Positions 55,375 to 64,000 of a stretch of DNA of 64,000 bases are shown here, piece by piece. Below the pieces are notes generated by a model. It ran no database searches, had not been told where the DNA came from, and saw only the letters and a list, made by a program, of their open reading frames with translations. This DNA is from Tuctoria greenei (Eukaryota; Streptophyta; Magnoliopsida; Poales; Poaceae). The stretch lies in contig JAYESD010000009.1 of NCBI GenBank assembly GCA_036927565.1, forward strand, positions 157,998,929 through 158,062,928. Direction: 5' to 3'. A program made the position numbers and the translations under genes. Positions within the stretch are counted from its first letter, which is position 1. Every line of letters begins with the position of its first letter.

Positions 55375-56873
55375 TGTAAGTGCATCTAGGTCCCTTGTGG
55401 GTTTTGGTGGATTGATGATGAACCATTAAAGTGCTGATGAACTTGGTTGAGCATGAGCGCAGATCTGAAGTACGAAATGGAGCTTTGAAGAAAGACGGCA
55501 AAAGGAGAAAAGTTGTGGCGAAGAAGAATAGAAATAGGGTTTTCTATTTTCTCCTTGAGTCGTAGGAAAAACCGTACTATTAAGAGGGACACGACGCGTA
55601 GACACTTAGTGAGTCATTCGGGTGCTCAACCCCTTAGTAGAAGATTTTAGTAGGGCCTTTGTGGCTTGGGTGGAGTTGTCTTACTTGTGGTGTCAGACAT
55701 GTCCGAATTCCCTCTGTTGGAAGTCAGACATGTCCGAAACTGTGAGTCAGGCATGTCCGAAACTGTGAGTCAGACATGTCCGAATTGGCACTGGAAGGGT
55801 TTCAGTGAGAGTTCCAGTGAAGTTTCGGACTTGTCCGAACCTGGGGGTTGGACATGTCCGAGATGGATCTGTTCCCAGGGACTAAGAAAAATTTTCTAAG
55901 TCCCAGAGAGTCAGACTTGTCCGAGTTCTCTCTGCAGAACTTCAGACATGTCTAAGATTGTGTGTCAGACATGTCTGAAGTGACTTTGGTCAGACAAGTC
56001 TGAAGTGAAAGGCCTGACCTTTGAGGTCAGACATGTCCGACTCTGTGTCAAACATGTCCAACGTGGGCTGTGTCAAATGGCTCCAATGACTTTTTGGAGT
56101 ATAAATAGTGGGTGGTTTCGACCCACCAACTATGCTTAACACCCCTGAACAGTTCTGAACGCCCATTGGAACTCAAGAACCTCTCTCCACTTGTTCTTCA
56201 CCTCTAGAGCCCAAATTCGAGTTTTTTGGGAGAGTGAAGAGTGCTTTGTGAGAATCGGGAGAAACGGTTTGTTGAGGGGTTGAGTAACGTGTGATTCGCT
56301 AAGTTTCTTCGTGATTGCGTGTTTGTTGCTCTTGGGGTTCTCCCCTAGATGGTTAGGCGTCGCCCCGCGATTTCTTTGTGATCTCTTGTAATCGGGGAGT
56401 TTGTAACAATCTTTGTGATAGTGGAAGATCGGGAGTTGGCCCTTGTGGCAACTCGTGAGGGAAAGGCTAGAGAAGGCCTGGTCCCTTGTGGACTCCTCAA
56501 CGGGGATGTAGGATCCTTTATGGTTCCGAACCTCGGGATAAAATCGTTTGTCTCTTGTTGTTCTTTTGTTCTCGCAAGTTTTGATTCTAGTGTTTTTCCG
56601 CGTGCTATCTCCCCCTCAGCTTTCTTTCTACTCCATACTTCGTGTAGAACTGCTAGGGATCGATATCTCTCACTAGATCGCTTAAAAATTGGATTTTTGA
56701 TCTGATCGTGCAGGTAATCTCGGACTTATCCGACCCAGGTCAGACTTGTCCGACTTAGGCCAGACAAGTCCGACTAGAAGTCAGACAAGTCCGACTTCTC
56801 TGTTTTCATAACTCTGAATTAAGTTTAAATTATCGATTATCGCCTATTCACCCCCCCTCTAGGCCGCCTTTCA
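55375..56873 (+). repeat. 5' LTR of the env-bearing copia element
   Basis: It starts TGTAAGTGCATC and ends CCTTTCA, directly before the primer site. A TATA box (GTATAAATAG) lies at 56,099-56,108. About a dozen palindromic GACATGTC-type motifs lie in the 370 bases before the TATA box and four more near the LTR end. The exact ends are inferred because the second LTR is outside the window. Confidence 0.78.
55695..56060 (+). repeat. Array of palindromic TCGGACATGTCCGA-type motifs in U3
   Basis: Twelve copies of a 14-base imperfect palindrome (consensus TC(A/G)GAC(A/T)(T/A)GTC(C/T)GA) occur at irregular spacing, directly upstream of the TATA box. Four more lie at 56,728-56,795 and eight in the post-pol region (62,667-62,777; 63,143-63,226). 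Flanks differ, so only the palindrome is conserved. Confidence 0.85.
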
Positions 56874-56875
56874 AT

Positions 56876-56887
56876 TGGTATCAGAGC
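56876..56887 (+). other. Primer-binding site, initiator-Met tRNA type
   Basis: TTGGTATCAGAGC begins two bases after the LTR end. Confidence 0.92.
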
Positions 56888-56924
56888 AGGTTTCTCCGGA
56901 AGAGACTAACATCTCGGAGAATCG

Positions 56925-59192
56925 ATGGCGGAAGAAAGGAACAAGGATGATACCTCATATGTCGAGGGTGAAGGCTCAAATGACAAGAACTACGACGTTC
57001 TTCTTGATAATCCGAAGGACGATGAAGAGACTCGCCAACTCAAGGCGAAGCTTCGGGAGAAGCTAGGGAAACAACCCAAGATCAACAAAGAGAAGGAGAA
57101 GAGTAACGATGACTATACTCAAACTCACTTTGATTATGATCGTCTTCATGCTAACAATCACTATTTGTCTATTCCACTTGGCAAACCTCCTCAATTCGAT
57201 GGAAATGACTCTTCAATGTGGAAACACAATATGAAGATGCATTTAATCTCTTTGAATCCTAGTTTGTGGCAGATTGTGCAAACCGGAGTTCATATGCCAA
57301 GGAATGAGGAAGACGTCACTCCACAACAAGCTGTCCTACTTCATCGCAATGCTCAAGCCGTGGGAGTCATAACCTCATCTTTGACTCGGGATGAATTCAA
57401 CCGAGTCGAAGGTTTGGAAGTGGCCAAAGATATTTGGGATACACTCAAGACGGCACACGAGGGCAACCGAGTCATCCGGGAGGCGAAGATTGAGATGATC
57501 GAAGGAGAGCTTGGGAGATTTACCATCATGGATGGTGAGTCGCCCCAAGACATGTACAACCGCCTCAAGGTGCTTGTGAACAAGATTCGTGCCTATGGAA
57601 GCACTCGATGGACGGACCATGAAGTGGTGAAGAGGATGCTTCGTGCATTCATGCCTCGAAACATCACTCTTTGCTGCTTGATCCATGAAAGCCCCGACTA
57701 CACCAAGATGACTCCGGAAGAAGTGCTTGGGAGGATAATCAACAATGAGATGATGGAGAAGGAAGCTATGTTCTACAACGATCTCCAAAAACTTGCCTCA
57801 TCAAAGAAGAAAGACATAGCCCTCAAAGCAACTTCCACATCCTACAATGAAGATGCAAGTGATGATGAGAGCATGGACTCCGATGAGGAAGAAGCTTTCT
57901 TCATCAACAAGTTTAGAAGGATGATGAGAAGGAAGAAGGGAGGCTATCACCAAGAAGGCAAGAGCAAGGAGAAGCTAAAGAAGAAGACTTGCTACAAGTG
58001 TGGTGAACATGGGCACTTCATTGCGGATTGCCCATACAATGAAAGCAAGAAGAAGGAGGGAAAGACCCAAGATAAGAAGCTCTTCAAGAAGAAGAAGCCA
58101 TCAGGACATGACCACCTTGGAAGAGAATGAGACTCAAATGAAGACTCATCTTCCGACGATGAAGAGAAGGTGGCAACCATTGCCGTCGGAAAGAGCTCAA
58201 GTGCAAGCAAGCTCTTCCCAAACCTTGATGATTTCAAGTCCACATGTTTCATGGCAAAGGAGGGAAGGAGAAAGGTCAAATCTAAACCCACTCCCTCTAT
58301 AACTTCTTGTGATGAATTTGATAGTGGTAGTGAACTTGAATCCATGCTTAAAGGCTTAAGTAAGAGTGCCATGAGAAAGATGAACTTTTTTATGGATGAA
58401 ATCTCCGAGAAGGAGGATCTCCTTGAGAGTCAAGAGGACATGCTCATCCAAAAATTAGAGAGATGTCAAGAGCTTGAGGAGCTCCTCGAGCGCGAGAGAG
58501 AAAGAAGCAATGCATTGGAGCATGACCTTGCCATGAGCAAGGAAGCATGCTCAAATCTTAAAGACAAGACCGTTGAGCTCAAGGATGAACTTGTTAACTT
58601 GACAAAGGTTAACAAGATTCTAGAGACAAAGGTTGAGTCACTTAAGATCAATGCACCTTCTTCCTCAAAGAGCTCATCTTCTCAAAAGATTTCATCCGAG
58701 GAAGTTCACACTTGCATGTGCTCAAGCTTGATCCTAAAACTTAAGGATGAACTTAACTTGGCACAAAACAAACAAGCACCGAAAGGTGGCATCTTTGACA
58801 AGGAGAAGGTGGCCTATGCACGTAGTGCATACACCAATGTGAGACCTCCCCATGTCAAGGATGGTCTTGGTTATTCTCGGGAGCGGAGGCAAAATGCCAA
58901 AGGCCCCAAGAATAACAAAGACTTGATTGTTTTTGTCAAGGAAGGTTCATCCACCCAAGATAAAGGAAAGAACATTGTCTCAACATCTTATATGCCTAAA
59001 AATGAACCTCATCCTTTGTTCCATGACTTTGATGCTTCTTATGTTTTATTGAGGAACAAATTTGGCAAGACTTGTGCTAGATATGTTGGGCCACTCCGCA
59101 AGAGCCCAAAGCCTTGCTTGTGGGTGCCCAAATGTCTTGTGACTAACATCAAAGGACCCAACTCCGTTTGGGTACCTAAAGGAAAGGCATAA
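56925..59192 (+). CDS. gag of the env-bearing copia element (one internal TGA)
   Basis: ATG 56,925 starts a frame with an acidic/basic N-terminus, then gag core blocks (LGKPPQFDGNDSSMWKHNM, SLTRDEFNRVEGLEVAKDIW, GESPQDMYNRL, RAFMPRNITL). A Lys-rich zinc knuckle follows (CYKCGEHGHFIADC, about 57,990-58,032). A TGA at 58,128 interrupts the frame, which continues in phase with a Ser/Asp-rich part, a long heptad coiled coil (about 58,330-58,640) and a CLWVPKCLVTNIKGPNSVW block before TAA 59,190. Capsid/RNA packaging role. With one nonsense codon, a truncated capsid could still be made from the first 401 codons. Confidence 0.85.
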
Positions 59193-59204
59193 CCTTTTTT
59201 GTAG

Positions 59205-60836
59205 GCATACTCCTCCGGTGGATCAAATTGGGTTCTTGACAGTGGATGCACTAATCATATGACCGGAGAGAGGAAGATGTTTGTAGAGTACAAGGAGAAT
59301 GAAGATCCTAGTGAAGGAATCTTCTTTGGGGATAATAGCCAAGGGAAAATCCTTGGCACTGGTAAAATTGATATCTCCTTAAAACACACTCTTTCTAATG
59401 TGCTTCATGTCGATTCACTTGATTACAACCTCTTGTCTATTTCTCAATTATGTGATAATGGTTATGATTGTCTTTTCACTAACAACGGTGTGATCGTCTC
59501 AAGAAGATGCAACAACTCAATCGCCTTTAAGGGCGTACTCAAGGGAAAGCTTTACCTTGTGGATTTCTCCACGGATAAAGCTCAACATGATACGTGCTTA
59601 ATGGCGAAAACTAACATGGGATGGCTATGGCACCGAAGGCTAGCCCATGTTGGGATGAGAAACTTGCAAAAACTTCTTAAGGGGGATCATATCCGTGGAC
59701 TAAAAGATGTTGTCTTTGAGAAAGATAAACCATATAGCACATGTCAAGCCGGAAAGCAAGTAGGAGCTCAACATCCGTCCAAGAACGTCATGACAACCTC
59801 AAGACCATTGGAGCTACTACACATGGACCTATTCGGACCGATCGCCTACATTAGCATTGGCGGTAACAAGTATGGTCTAGTTATTGTTGATGATTTTTCT
59901 CGCTTCACGTGGGTATTTTTCCTGCATGACAAATGTGAAACCCAAGGAGTTCTCAAGAAGTTCTTGAGGAGAGCTCAAAACGAGTTCTCCTTAAGAATCA
60001 AGAAGATTAGGAGCGACAACGGGACAGAGTTCAAGAACACTCAAGTTGAAGACTTCTTGGATGAAGAAGGAATCAAGCATGAGTTCTCCGCTCCCTACTC
60101 CCCTCAACAAAATGGAGTAGCGGAGAGGAAGAATAGGACTCTTATCGAGATGTCAAGGACGATGCTTGATGAGTACAAGACGTCCGACCGGTTTTGGGCG
60201 GAAGCGGTTAACACCGCTTGCCATGCCATAAACCGGTTGTATCTTCATCGACTCTTGAAGAAGACCTCATACGAACTCCTAACCGGTAACAAACCCAACA
60301 TCTCATACTTTTGTGTTTTTGGGAGCAAGTGCTATATTCTCAACAAGAAGCCTAGGAATTCGAAGTTCGCTTCGAAATCTGATGAAGGTTTCTTGCTTGG
60401 CTATGACTCAAACACCTACGCCTATCGTGTCTTCAACAAGTCCTCCGGAATTGTTGAAGTAGAACATGACGTAGTGTTTGATGAGACTAATGGCTCTCAA
60501 GTGGAGCAAGTTGATAAGTGTGTGCTAGATCAAGAGGAGACTCTGCAAGAAGCACTTAGGAGAATGGCACTTGGAGATGTGCGACCACATGATCAAAATG
60601 ATCTTCAAGCAAGCGAAGAAGATGCAAATCCCCCACATGAACAAGATCAAGATCCTCAAGATGAATCTCAACAAGATCAAAATCAAGGAGGAGGCTTGGA
60701 TCAAGGGGGGATCAAGAAAATGATCAAGATGAAAACAATGATCGAGAAGCTCAACCACCACACCCAAGAGTTCATCAAAGCGTTCAACGGGACCATCCCG
60801 TTGACAACATACTTGGAGACATCTCCAAGGGGGTAA
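59205..60836 (+). CDS. Protease and integrase of the env-bearing copia element
   Basis: After TAA 59,190 and TAG 59,202 the same frame opens with SGGSNWVLDSGCTNHMTG, the protease active site. Integrase zinc ligands (WHRRLAHVG ... STCQAGKQ) and core follow: LHMDLFGP, RSDNGTEFKN, QQNGVAERKNRT, then FCVFGSKCYIL. A Gln/Asp-rich linker leads to RT. The frame ends at TGA/TAA near 60,834 while RT is in another frame, indicating one small indel near 60,700. The gag-pol stops might be a natural boundary, since Sireviruses often separate gag and pol. Confidence 0.85.
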   Translation, partial: AYSSGGSNWVLDSGCTNHMTGERKMFVEYKENEDPSEGIFFGDNSQGKILGTGKIDISLKHTLSNVLHVDSLDYNLLSISQLCDNGYDCLFTNNGVIVSRRCNNSIAFKGVLKGKLYLVDFSTDKAQHDTCLMAKTNMGWLWHRRLAHVGMRNLQKLLKGDHIRGLKDVVFEKDKPYSTCQAGKQVGAQHPSKNVMTTSRPLELLHMDLFGPIAYISIGGNKYGLVIVDDFSRFTWVFFLHDKCETQGVLKKFLRRAQNEFSLRIKKIRSDNGTEFKNTQVEDFLDEEGIKHEFSAPYSPQQNGVAERKNRTLIEMSRTMLDEYKTSDRFWAEAVNTACHAINRLYLHRLLKKTSYELLTGNKPNISYFCVFGSKCYILNKKPRNSKFASKSDEGFLLGYDSNTYAYRVFNKSSGIVEVEHDVVFDETNGSQVEQVDKCVLDQEETLQEALRRMALGDVRPHDQNDLQASEEDANPPHEQDQDPQDESQQDQNQGGGLDQGGIKKMIKMKTMIEKLNHHTQEFIKAFNGTIPLTTYLETSPRG

Positions 60837-60850
60837 CTACTCGCTCACGT

Positions 60851-62423
60851 ATGGCTAACTTTTGTGAACACTATTCCTTTGTTTCCTCTCTAGAGCCACA
60901 GAAAGTAGAAGAAGCTCTACAAGACCCGGATTGGGTGATGGCGATGCAAGAAGAGCTCAACAACTTCAAGAGGAACAAGGTGTGGGAACTCGTGAGGAGA
61001 CCAAATGCAAATGTTGTTGGAACCAAGTGGGTGTTCCGCAACAAACAAGATGAACACGGGGTGGTAACAAGAAACAAGGCAAGACTTGTAGCAAAAGGAT
61101 ACGCTCAAGTCGAAGGTTTGGATTTTGATGAAACCTTTGCTCCCGTAGCTAGGCTTGAATCTATTCGCATATTATTGGCTTTTGCTACTCACCATGATTT
61201 CAAGTTATATCAAATGGATGTGAAAAGTGCATTCCTCAACGGTTCAATCAAGGAGGAAGTATATGTGGAGCAACCGCACGGATTTGAAGATGAAGAGCAT
61301 CCCGATCACGTCTACAAGTTGTGTAAGGCTCTCTATGGCCTCAAACAAGAACCTAGCTTGGTATGAGTGCCTTAGGGATTTTCTCACTCAAAATGGTTTT
61401 AAGATTGGGAAAACCGATTATACTCTCTTCACTAAGCATTTTGATAATGACTTGTTCGTATGCCAAATTTATGTTGATGATATCATATTTGGTTCTACTA
61501 ACAAGACTTTTTGTGATGAGTTTTCCAAAATCATGACGGGGAGATTTGAGATGTCTATGATGGGGGAGTTGAAGTTTTTCCTAGGTTTCCAAGTAAAGCA
61601 ACTCAAGGAAGGGACCTTCATATGCCAAACCAAGTACACTCATGACATTCTCAAGAAGTTTGGCATGGAGAAGGCAAAGCCCATCAAGACACCTATGGGA
61701 ACAAACGGGCATCTAGGACTAGATGAAGAAGGAGCGAGCGTGGACCAAAAGGTATACCGTTATATGATTGGCTCTTTGCTTTATCTTTGTGCTTCTAGAC
61801 CCGACATTATGCTTAGTGTGTGCATGTGTGCTCGATTCCAAGCCACTCCAAAAGAGTGTCACTTGACAGCGATTAAGAGGATCCTTAGGTATTTAGTTCA
61901 CACTCCTAATCTAGGTCTTTGGTACCCTAAAGGATCCAAGTTTGATCTCGTCAGTTATTTTGATGCGGATTATGCGGGCTGTAGGGTAGATAGGAAGAGC
62001 ACATCCGGGACATACCAATTTCTTGGTAGGTCCTTGGTTGCGTGGTCTTCCAAGAAACAAAACTCCATTGCCCTTTCCACAGCCGAAGCGGAGTACGTTG
62101 CAGTCGGAAGTTGTTGTGCGCAGCTTCTTTGGATGCGACAAACTCTTAGGGATTATGGTTACAATCTGAGCCATATTCCTCTCCTATGTGATAATGAGAG
62201 TGCCATCAAGATTGCTCACAACCTCGTCGAGCATTCTAGAACCAAACACATAGACATCCGTCACCATTTCCTGCGAGACCACTCTATCAAGGGAGATATC
62301 GTTATCTCTCATGTTAGAAGTGAGAAGCAATTGGCGGATATCTTCACCAAACCCCTTGATGAGAGACGCTTTTGTGACCTAAGGAGTGAGCTAAATATCT
62401 TGGATTCTCGAAACATTGCTTGA
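60851..62423 (+). pseudogene. Reverse transcriptase and RNase H of the env-bearing copia element
   Basis: RT blocks: WVMAMQEELNNFKRN, GTKWVFRNKQ, DFDETFAPVARLESIR, YQMDVKSAFLNG, KALYGLKQ. A small deletion at about 61,350 then shifts the frame, and 61,350-62,423 continues with AWYECLRDFL, catalytic YVDDIIFGS, GELKFFLGFQ, YLCASRPDIM, RKSTSGTYQFLG, AEAEYVAVGS, SRTKHIDIRHHFLRD and EKQLADIFTKPL, ending TGA 62,421. Apart from that frameshift the domains are complete, so a closely related copy elsewhere may be active. Confidence 0.88.
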
Positions 62424-63328
62424 GTCGTGCACATCTGATTGCTATTAGTTTTCAACTTCAAAATGTTGTGTGTTTTTCGAAAATCTCATCTATTTTTCTT
62501 GAAAACTATGTTCTAAACTTCTCTTTGGTGAAAATGATCATAGTTTGAGTGTTGGTTGCTTACTGATCATTTTTGTCAAAGATATTTGCAAAAGCTTGTC
62601 CAAAATGTCCATATATACCTATATTTAGATCCCCAAGTGTTTGCACATTGCATACACTCAGGGGGAGTCGGACAAGTCTGACAAAAGTCAGACATATCCA
62701 AAGTGGGTTTTAAGTCTGCAGAGAGAATTCAGACTTGTCCGAAGTACAAATTCGGACATGTCCGACGTGGGAAGTCCGAACCCCCTCAAAGAGGCCGACA
62801 GTTTCCTTTCCTTCTCTCTCTCCTCACTTCAAACCCTAATCTCCATCTCTCTCAAACCTCCCAAGGCGATCCACATTGCTTTTGAGGCTTTTGTGAGGTG
62901 TTCTTGAGGGCATATCTCCCTCAAGGGTGGAGGATTCGCATTCCTTTCGGATTCTCTCAACTTTTTCTTCCTCCGAAGGTATTTTCCGCATCTTTCCTCT
63001 CAATTCTAAATCTAGCGACAAGTTTGCAAATTTATGCCCTTGGAACTGTTCCTAGGCATGTTTGCAACCTTGGTGCAAAATTTGGTCGGTAGAAAAATTG
63101 ATTTGCTTAGTCTCCTTAGCAATTAGGGTCAGTTCTGTACAGGTCGGACAAGTCTGACTCTGAAATTCGGACATGTCCGAAATTCCTGAGTCAGACAAGT
63201 CTGACTTCCCAGTCAGACATGTCCGATCCTGTATAACTCTGAGACCTAATTTCTATCGAAACTATCAAGTTAATTGCTCTATCTCTCCTGCCTTGACTCT
63301 TACCTATCCTTGTATCTCTTCTTCAGCT
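62424..63328 (+). promoter_or_regulatory. Post-pol leader of the env-like ORF: polypurine-like tract, palindromes, possible intron
   Basis: A CAGGGGGAG tract (62,659-62,668) is not followed by an LTR. Four palindromic motifs (62,667-62,777) precede a CT-rich stretch and a telo-box-like AAACCCTAA (62,831-62,839), features usual in plant 5' leaders. A GT donor (CGAAG followed by GTATTT, 62,979) and a pyrimidine-rich acceptor (TCTTCTTCAG, ending 63,326) would remove a 348-bp intron that ends two bases before the env-like ATG. Four more palindromes (63,143-63,226) are inside that intron. A promoter here is inferred, not shown. Confidence 0.5.
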
Positions 63329-64000
63329 ATGGGTCACGACAAGAGAGGCAAGGAGCCCGCAGATCCCGATTCTTCGGCTCAACCATCAAAGCGACCAAAG
63401 AAGGTGGTTGCCAAGCGACCCGCTAGCGGTCAGCTCACTATTCACAGTGGTCAGGGGGGTAGCTCGAGCTCCCAAGGGCAGCAAGAGATCGGACCGTTGG
63501 TCGTGCACTCTCCAGTTGGTGACACTCGACGCACGGCTGACAGGGTAAACTATCGGAGGAACATCCACGACACCATGCACATGAGAGATGTGCGGTGTTA
63601 TGACATGCCAAGGGAGAGCAAGGATCCTCGTTTCTGGTGCTTCTTCCACATGGATTACTACCGGTCAGTCCTCACGACCAAGAAGAACCCAGTCACGGAG
63701 ATGCAATGGGTTGATTGGAAGGCTGCATTGAAGAAGAAGGACTCCTATCTTCTCTTCAAGGGGGTGCTCGAAGCTTGCGAGCACCACGGAGTCAGCAAGA
63801 TCATGGGTATCCAATACCCATGGAACAAGGAAGTCATCCTCAAATTTTATGCAACTGTGTTCTATTGGGTTGACAAGCACGGCTTCACCTGGATGACCAA
63901 TGCGGTGAAGTACGAAGTCAGCTATGAGGAGTTTGCCCGCATTCTCGGGATGGAGGACAACCTGCAGCACTCACTAAAGATCCATGAGATGGATATAGTG
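63329..64000 (+). CDS. Env-like / plant retroelement accessory ORF, open at window end (at least 224 aa)
   Basis: ATG 63,329 starts a frame without any stop to 64,000 (224 codons). The N-terminus is short, basic and Ser/Gly/Gln-rich with a Lys/Arg cluster (PSKRPKK). After it come an aromatic-rich folded region with FWCFFHMDYY, WVDWKAALKKKDS, ILKFYATVFYW, WMTNAVKYEVSYEEFARILGM and others. The last blocks resemble those of the uncharacterised plant proteins found after pol in env-like copia elements and in scattered copies in grass genomes. No signal peptide or membrane segment is seen in this part, so 'env' refers only to position. It is the third coding unit of the element, with function unknown. 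Confidence 0.7.
   Translation, partial: MGHDKRGKEPADPDSSAQPSKRPKKVVAKRPASGQLTIHSGQGGSSSSQGQQEIGPLVVHSPVGDTRRTADRVNYRRNIHDTMHMRDVRCYDMPRESKDPRFWCFFHMDYYRSVLTTKKNPVTEMQWVDWKAALKKKDSYLLFKGVLEACEHHGVSKIMGIQYPWNKEVILKFYATVFYWVDKHGFTWMTNAVKYEVSYEEFARILGMEDNLQHSLKIHEMDIV

Larger units (their letters stand above)
55375..64000 (+). mobile_element. Ty1/copia element with env-like ORF, Sirevirus-like, incomplete at window end
   Basis: The 5' LTR (55,375-56,873) is followed by an initiator-Met primer site, gag, protease, integrase, RT and RNase H in copia order. A post-pol region with a polypurine-like tract and an env-like frame runs off the window. No 3' LTR is seen before 64,000. Coding lesions are few, so it is younger than the copia element at 23,280. 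The long coiled-coil gag, motif-rich LTR and extra ORF after pol match the Sirevirus group. Confidence 0.88.

Noticed and set aside
55690..56060. Regularly repeated short motif resembling a CRISPR array
   Set aside because: Spacing is irregular, the motif is a 14-base palindrome with variants, and it lies in a plant retrotransposon LTR.

Overview
This is nuclear DNA of a flowering plant, very probably a grass. It holds a multi-exon chloroplast-type gene and a group IIb WRKY gene with canonical GT/AG introns. Around them are large nested Ty3/gypsy and Ty1/copia retrotransposons, with target-site duplications (TSDs) that can be read directly. No prokaryotic feature, CRISPR array, tRNA or rRNA gene was found.

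Layout. (1) 1-38,821 is one retrotransposon nest. A Tat-lineage Ty3/gypsy element (142-38,633; 862-bp LTRs; TSD AATAC) sits inside an older LTR of the same broad family (1-141 and 38,639-38,821). Three elements are inserted in it: a minus-strand chromovirus derivative that keeps gag but lacks RT, RNase H and most of integrase (2,424-10,230; TSD TGGTG); a plus-strand derivative with almost no coding capacity (12,008-19,368; TSD CCTGG); and a Sirevirus-like copia element (23,280-33,516; TSD AGTTC). Without these insertions the Tat element would be about 13.1 kb. It carries gag, protease, RT, two RNase H modules and integrase on the plus strand, and an antisense accessory gene next to its 3' LTR. 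(2) 38,822-41,030 is part of a minus-strand gypsy-type LTR. (3) 41,031-49,990 is a gene island of about 9 kb: a MITE, a nine-exon DUF1995 gene (plus strand) and a six-exon WRKY gene (minus strand), arranged tail to tail. (4) 49,991-51,203 is the 3' end of a minus-strand copia element. (5) 51,204-55,374 is the 3' end of another Tat-type gypsy element on the minus strand. It has a 57-bp tandem repeat in its LTR, an antisense accessory gene with an intron, and a 403-bp hAT element. (6) 55,375-64,000 is a fairly young copia element that runs off the window. It has a palindrome-rich LTR, nearly open gag-pol, and beyond pol an env-like reading frame that is still open at the window end.

How it fits together. 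The gag-pol products of the autonomous families would package, reverse-transcribe and integrate their own RNA and perhaps that of the two non-autonomous derivatives. Both derivatives keep LTRs, primer-binding site, polypurine tract and a short integrase C-terminal remnant. The two host genes appear intact apart from a question about the WRKY start. The most interesting material is the accessory coding capacity of the retroelements (antisense genes with introns, and the env-like ORF with its own leader and possible intron) and the family-specific palindromic or tandem motifs in their LTRs.
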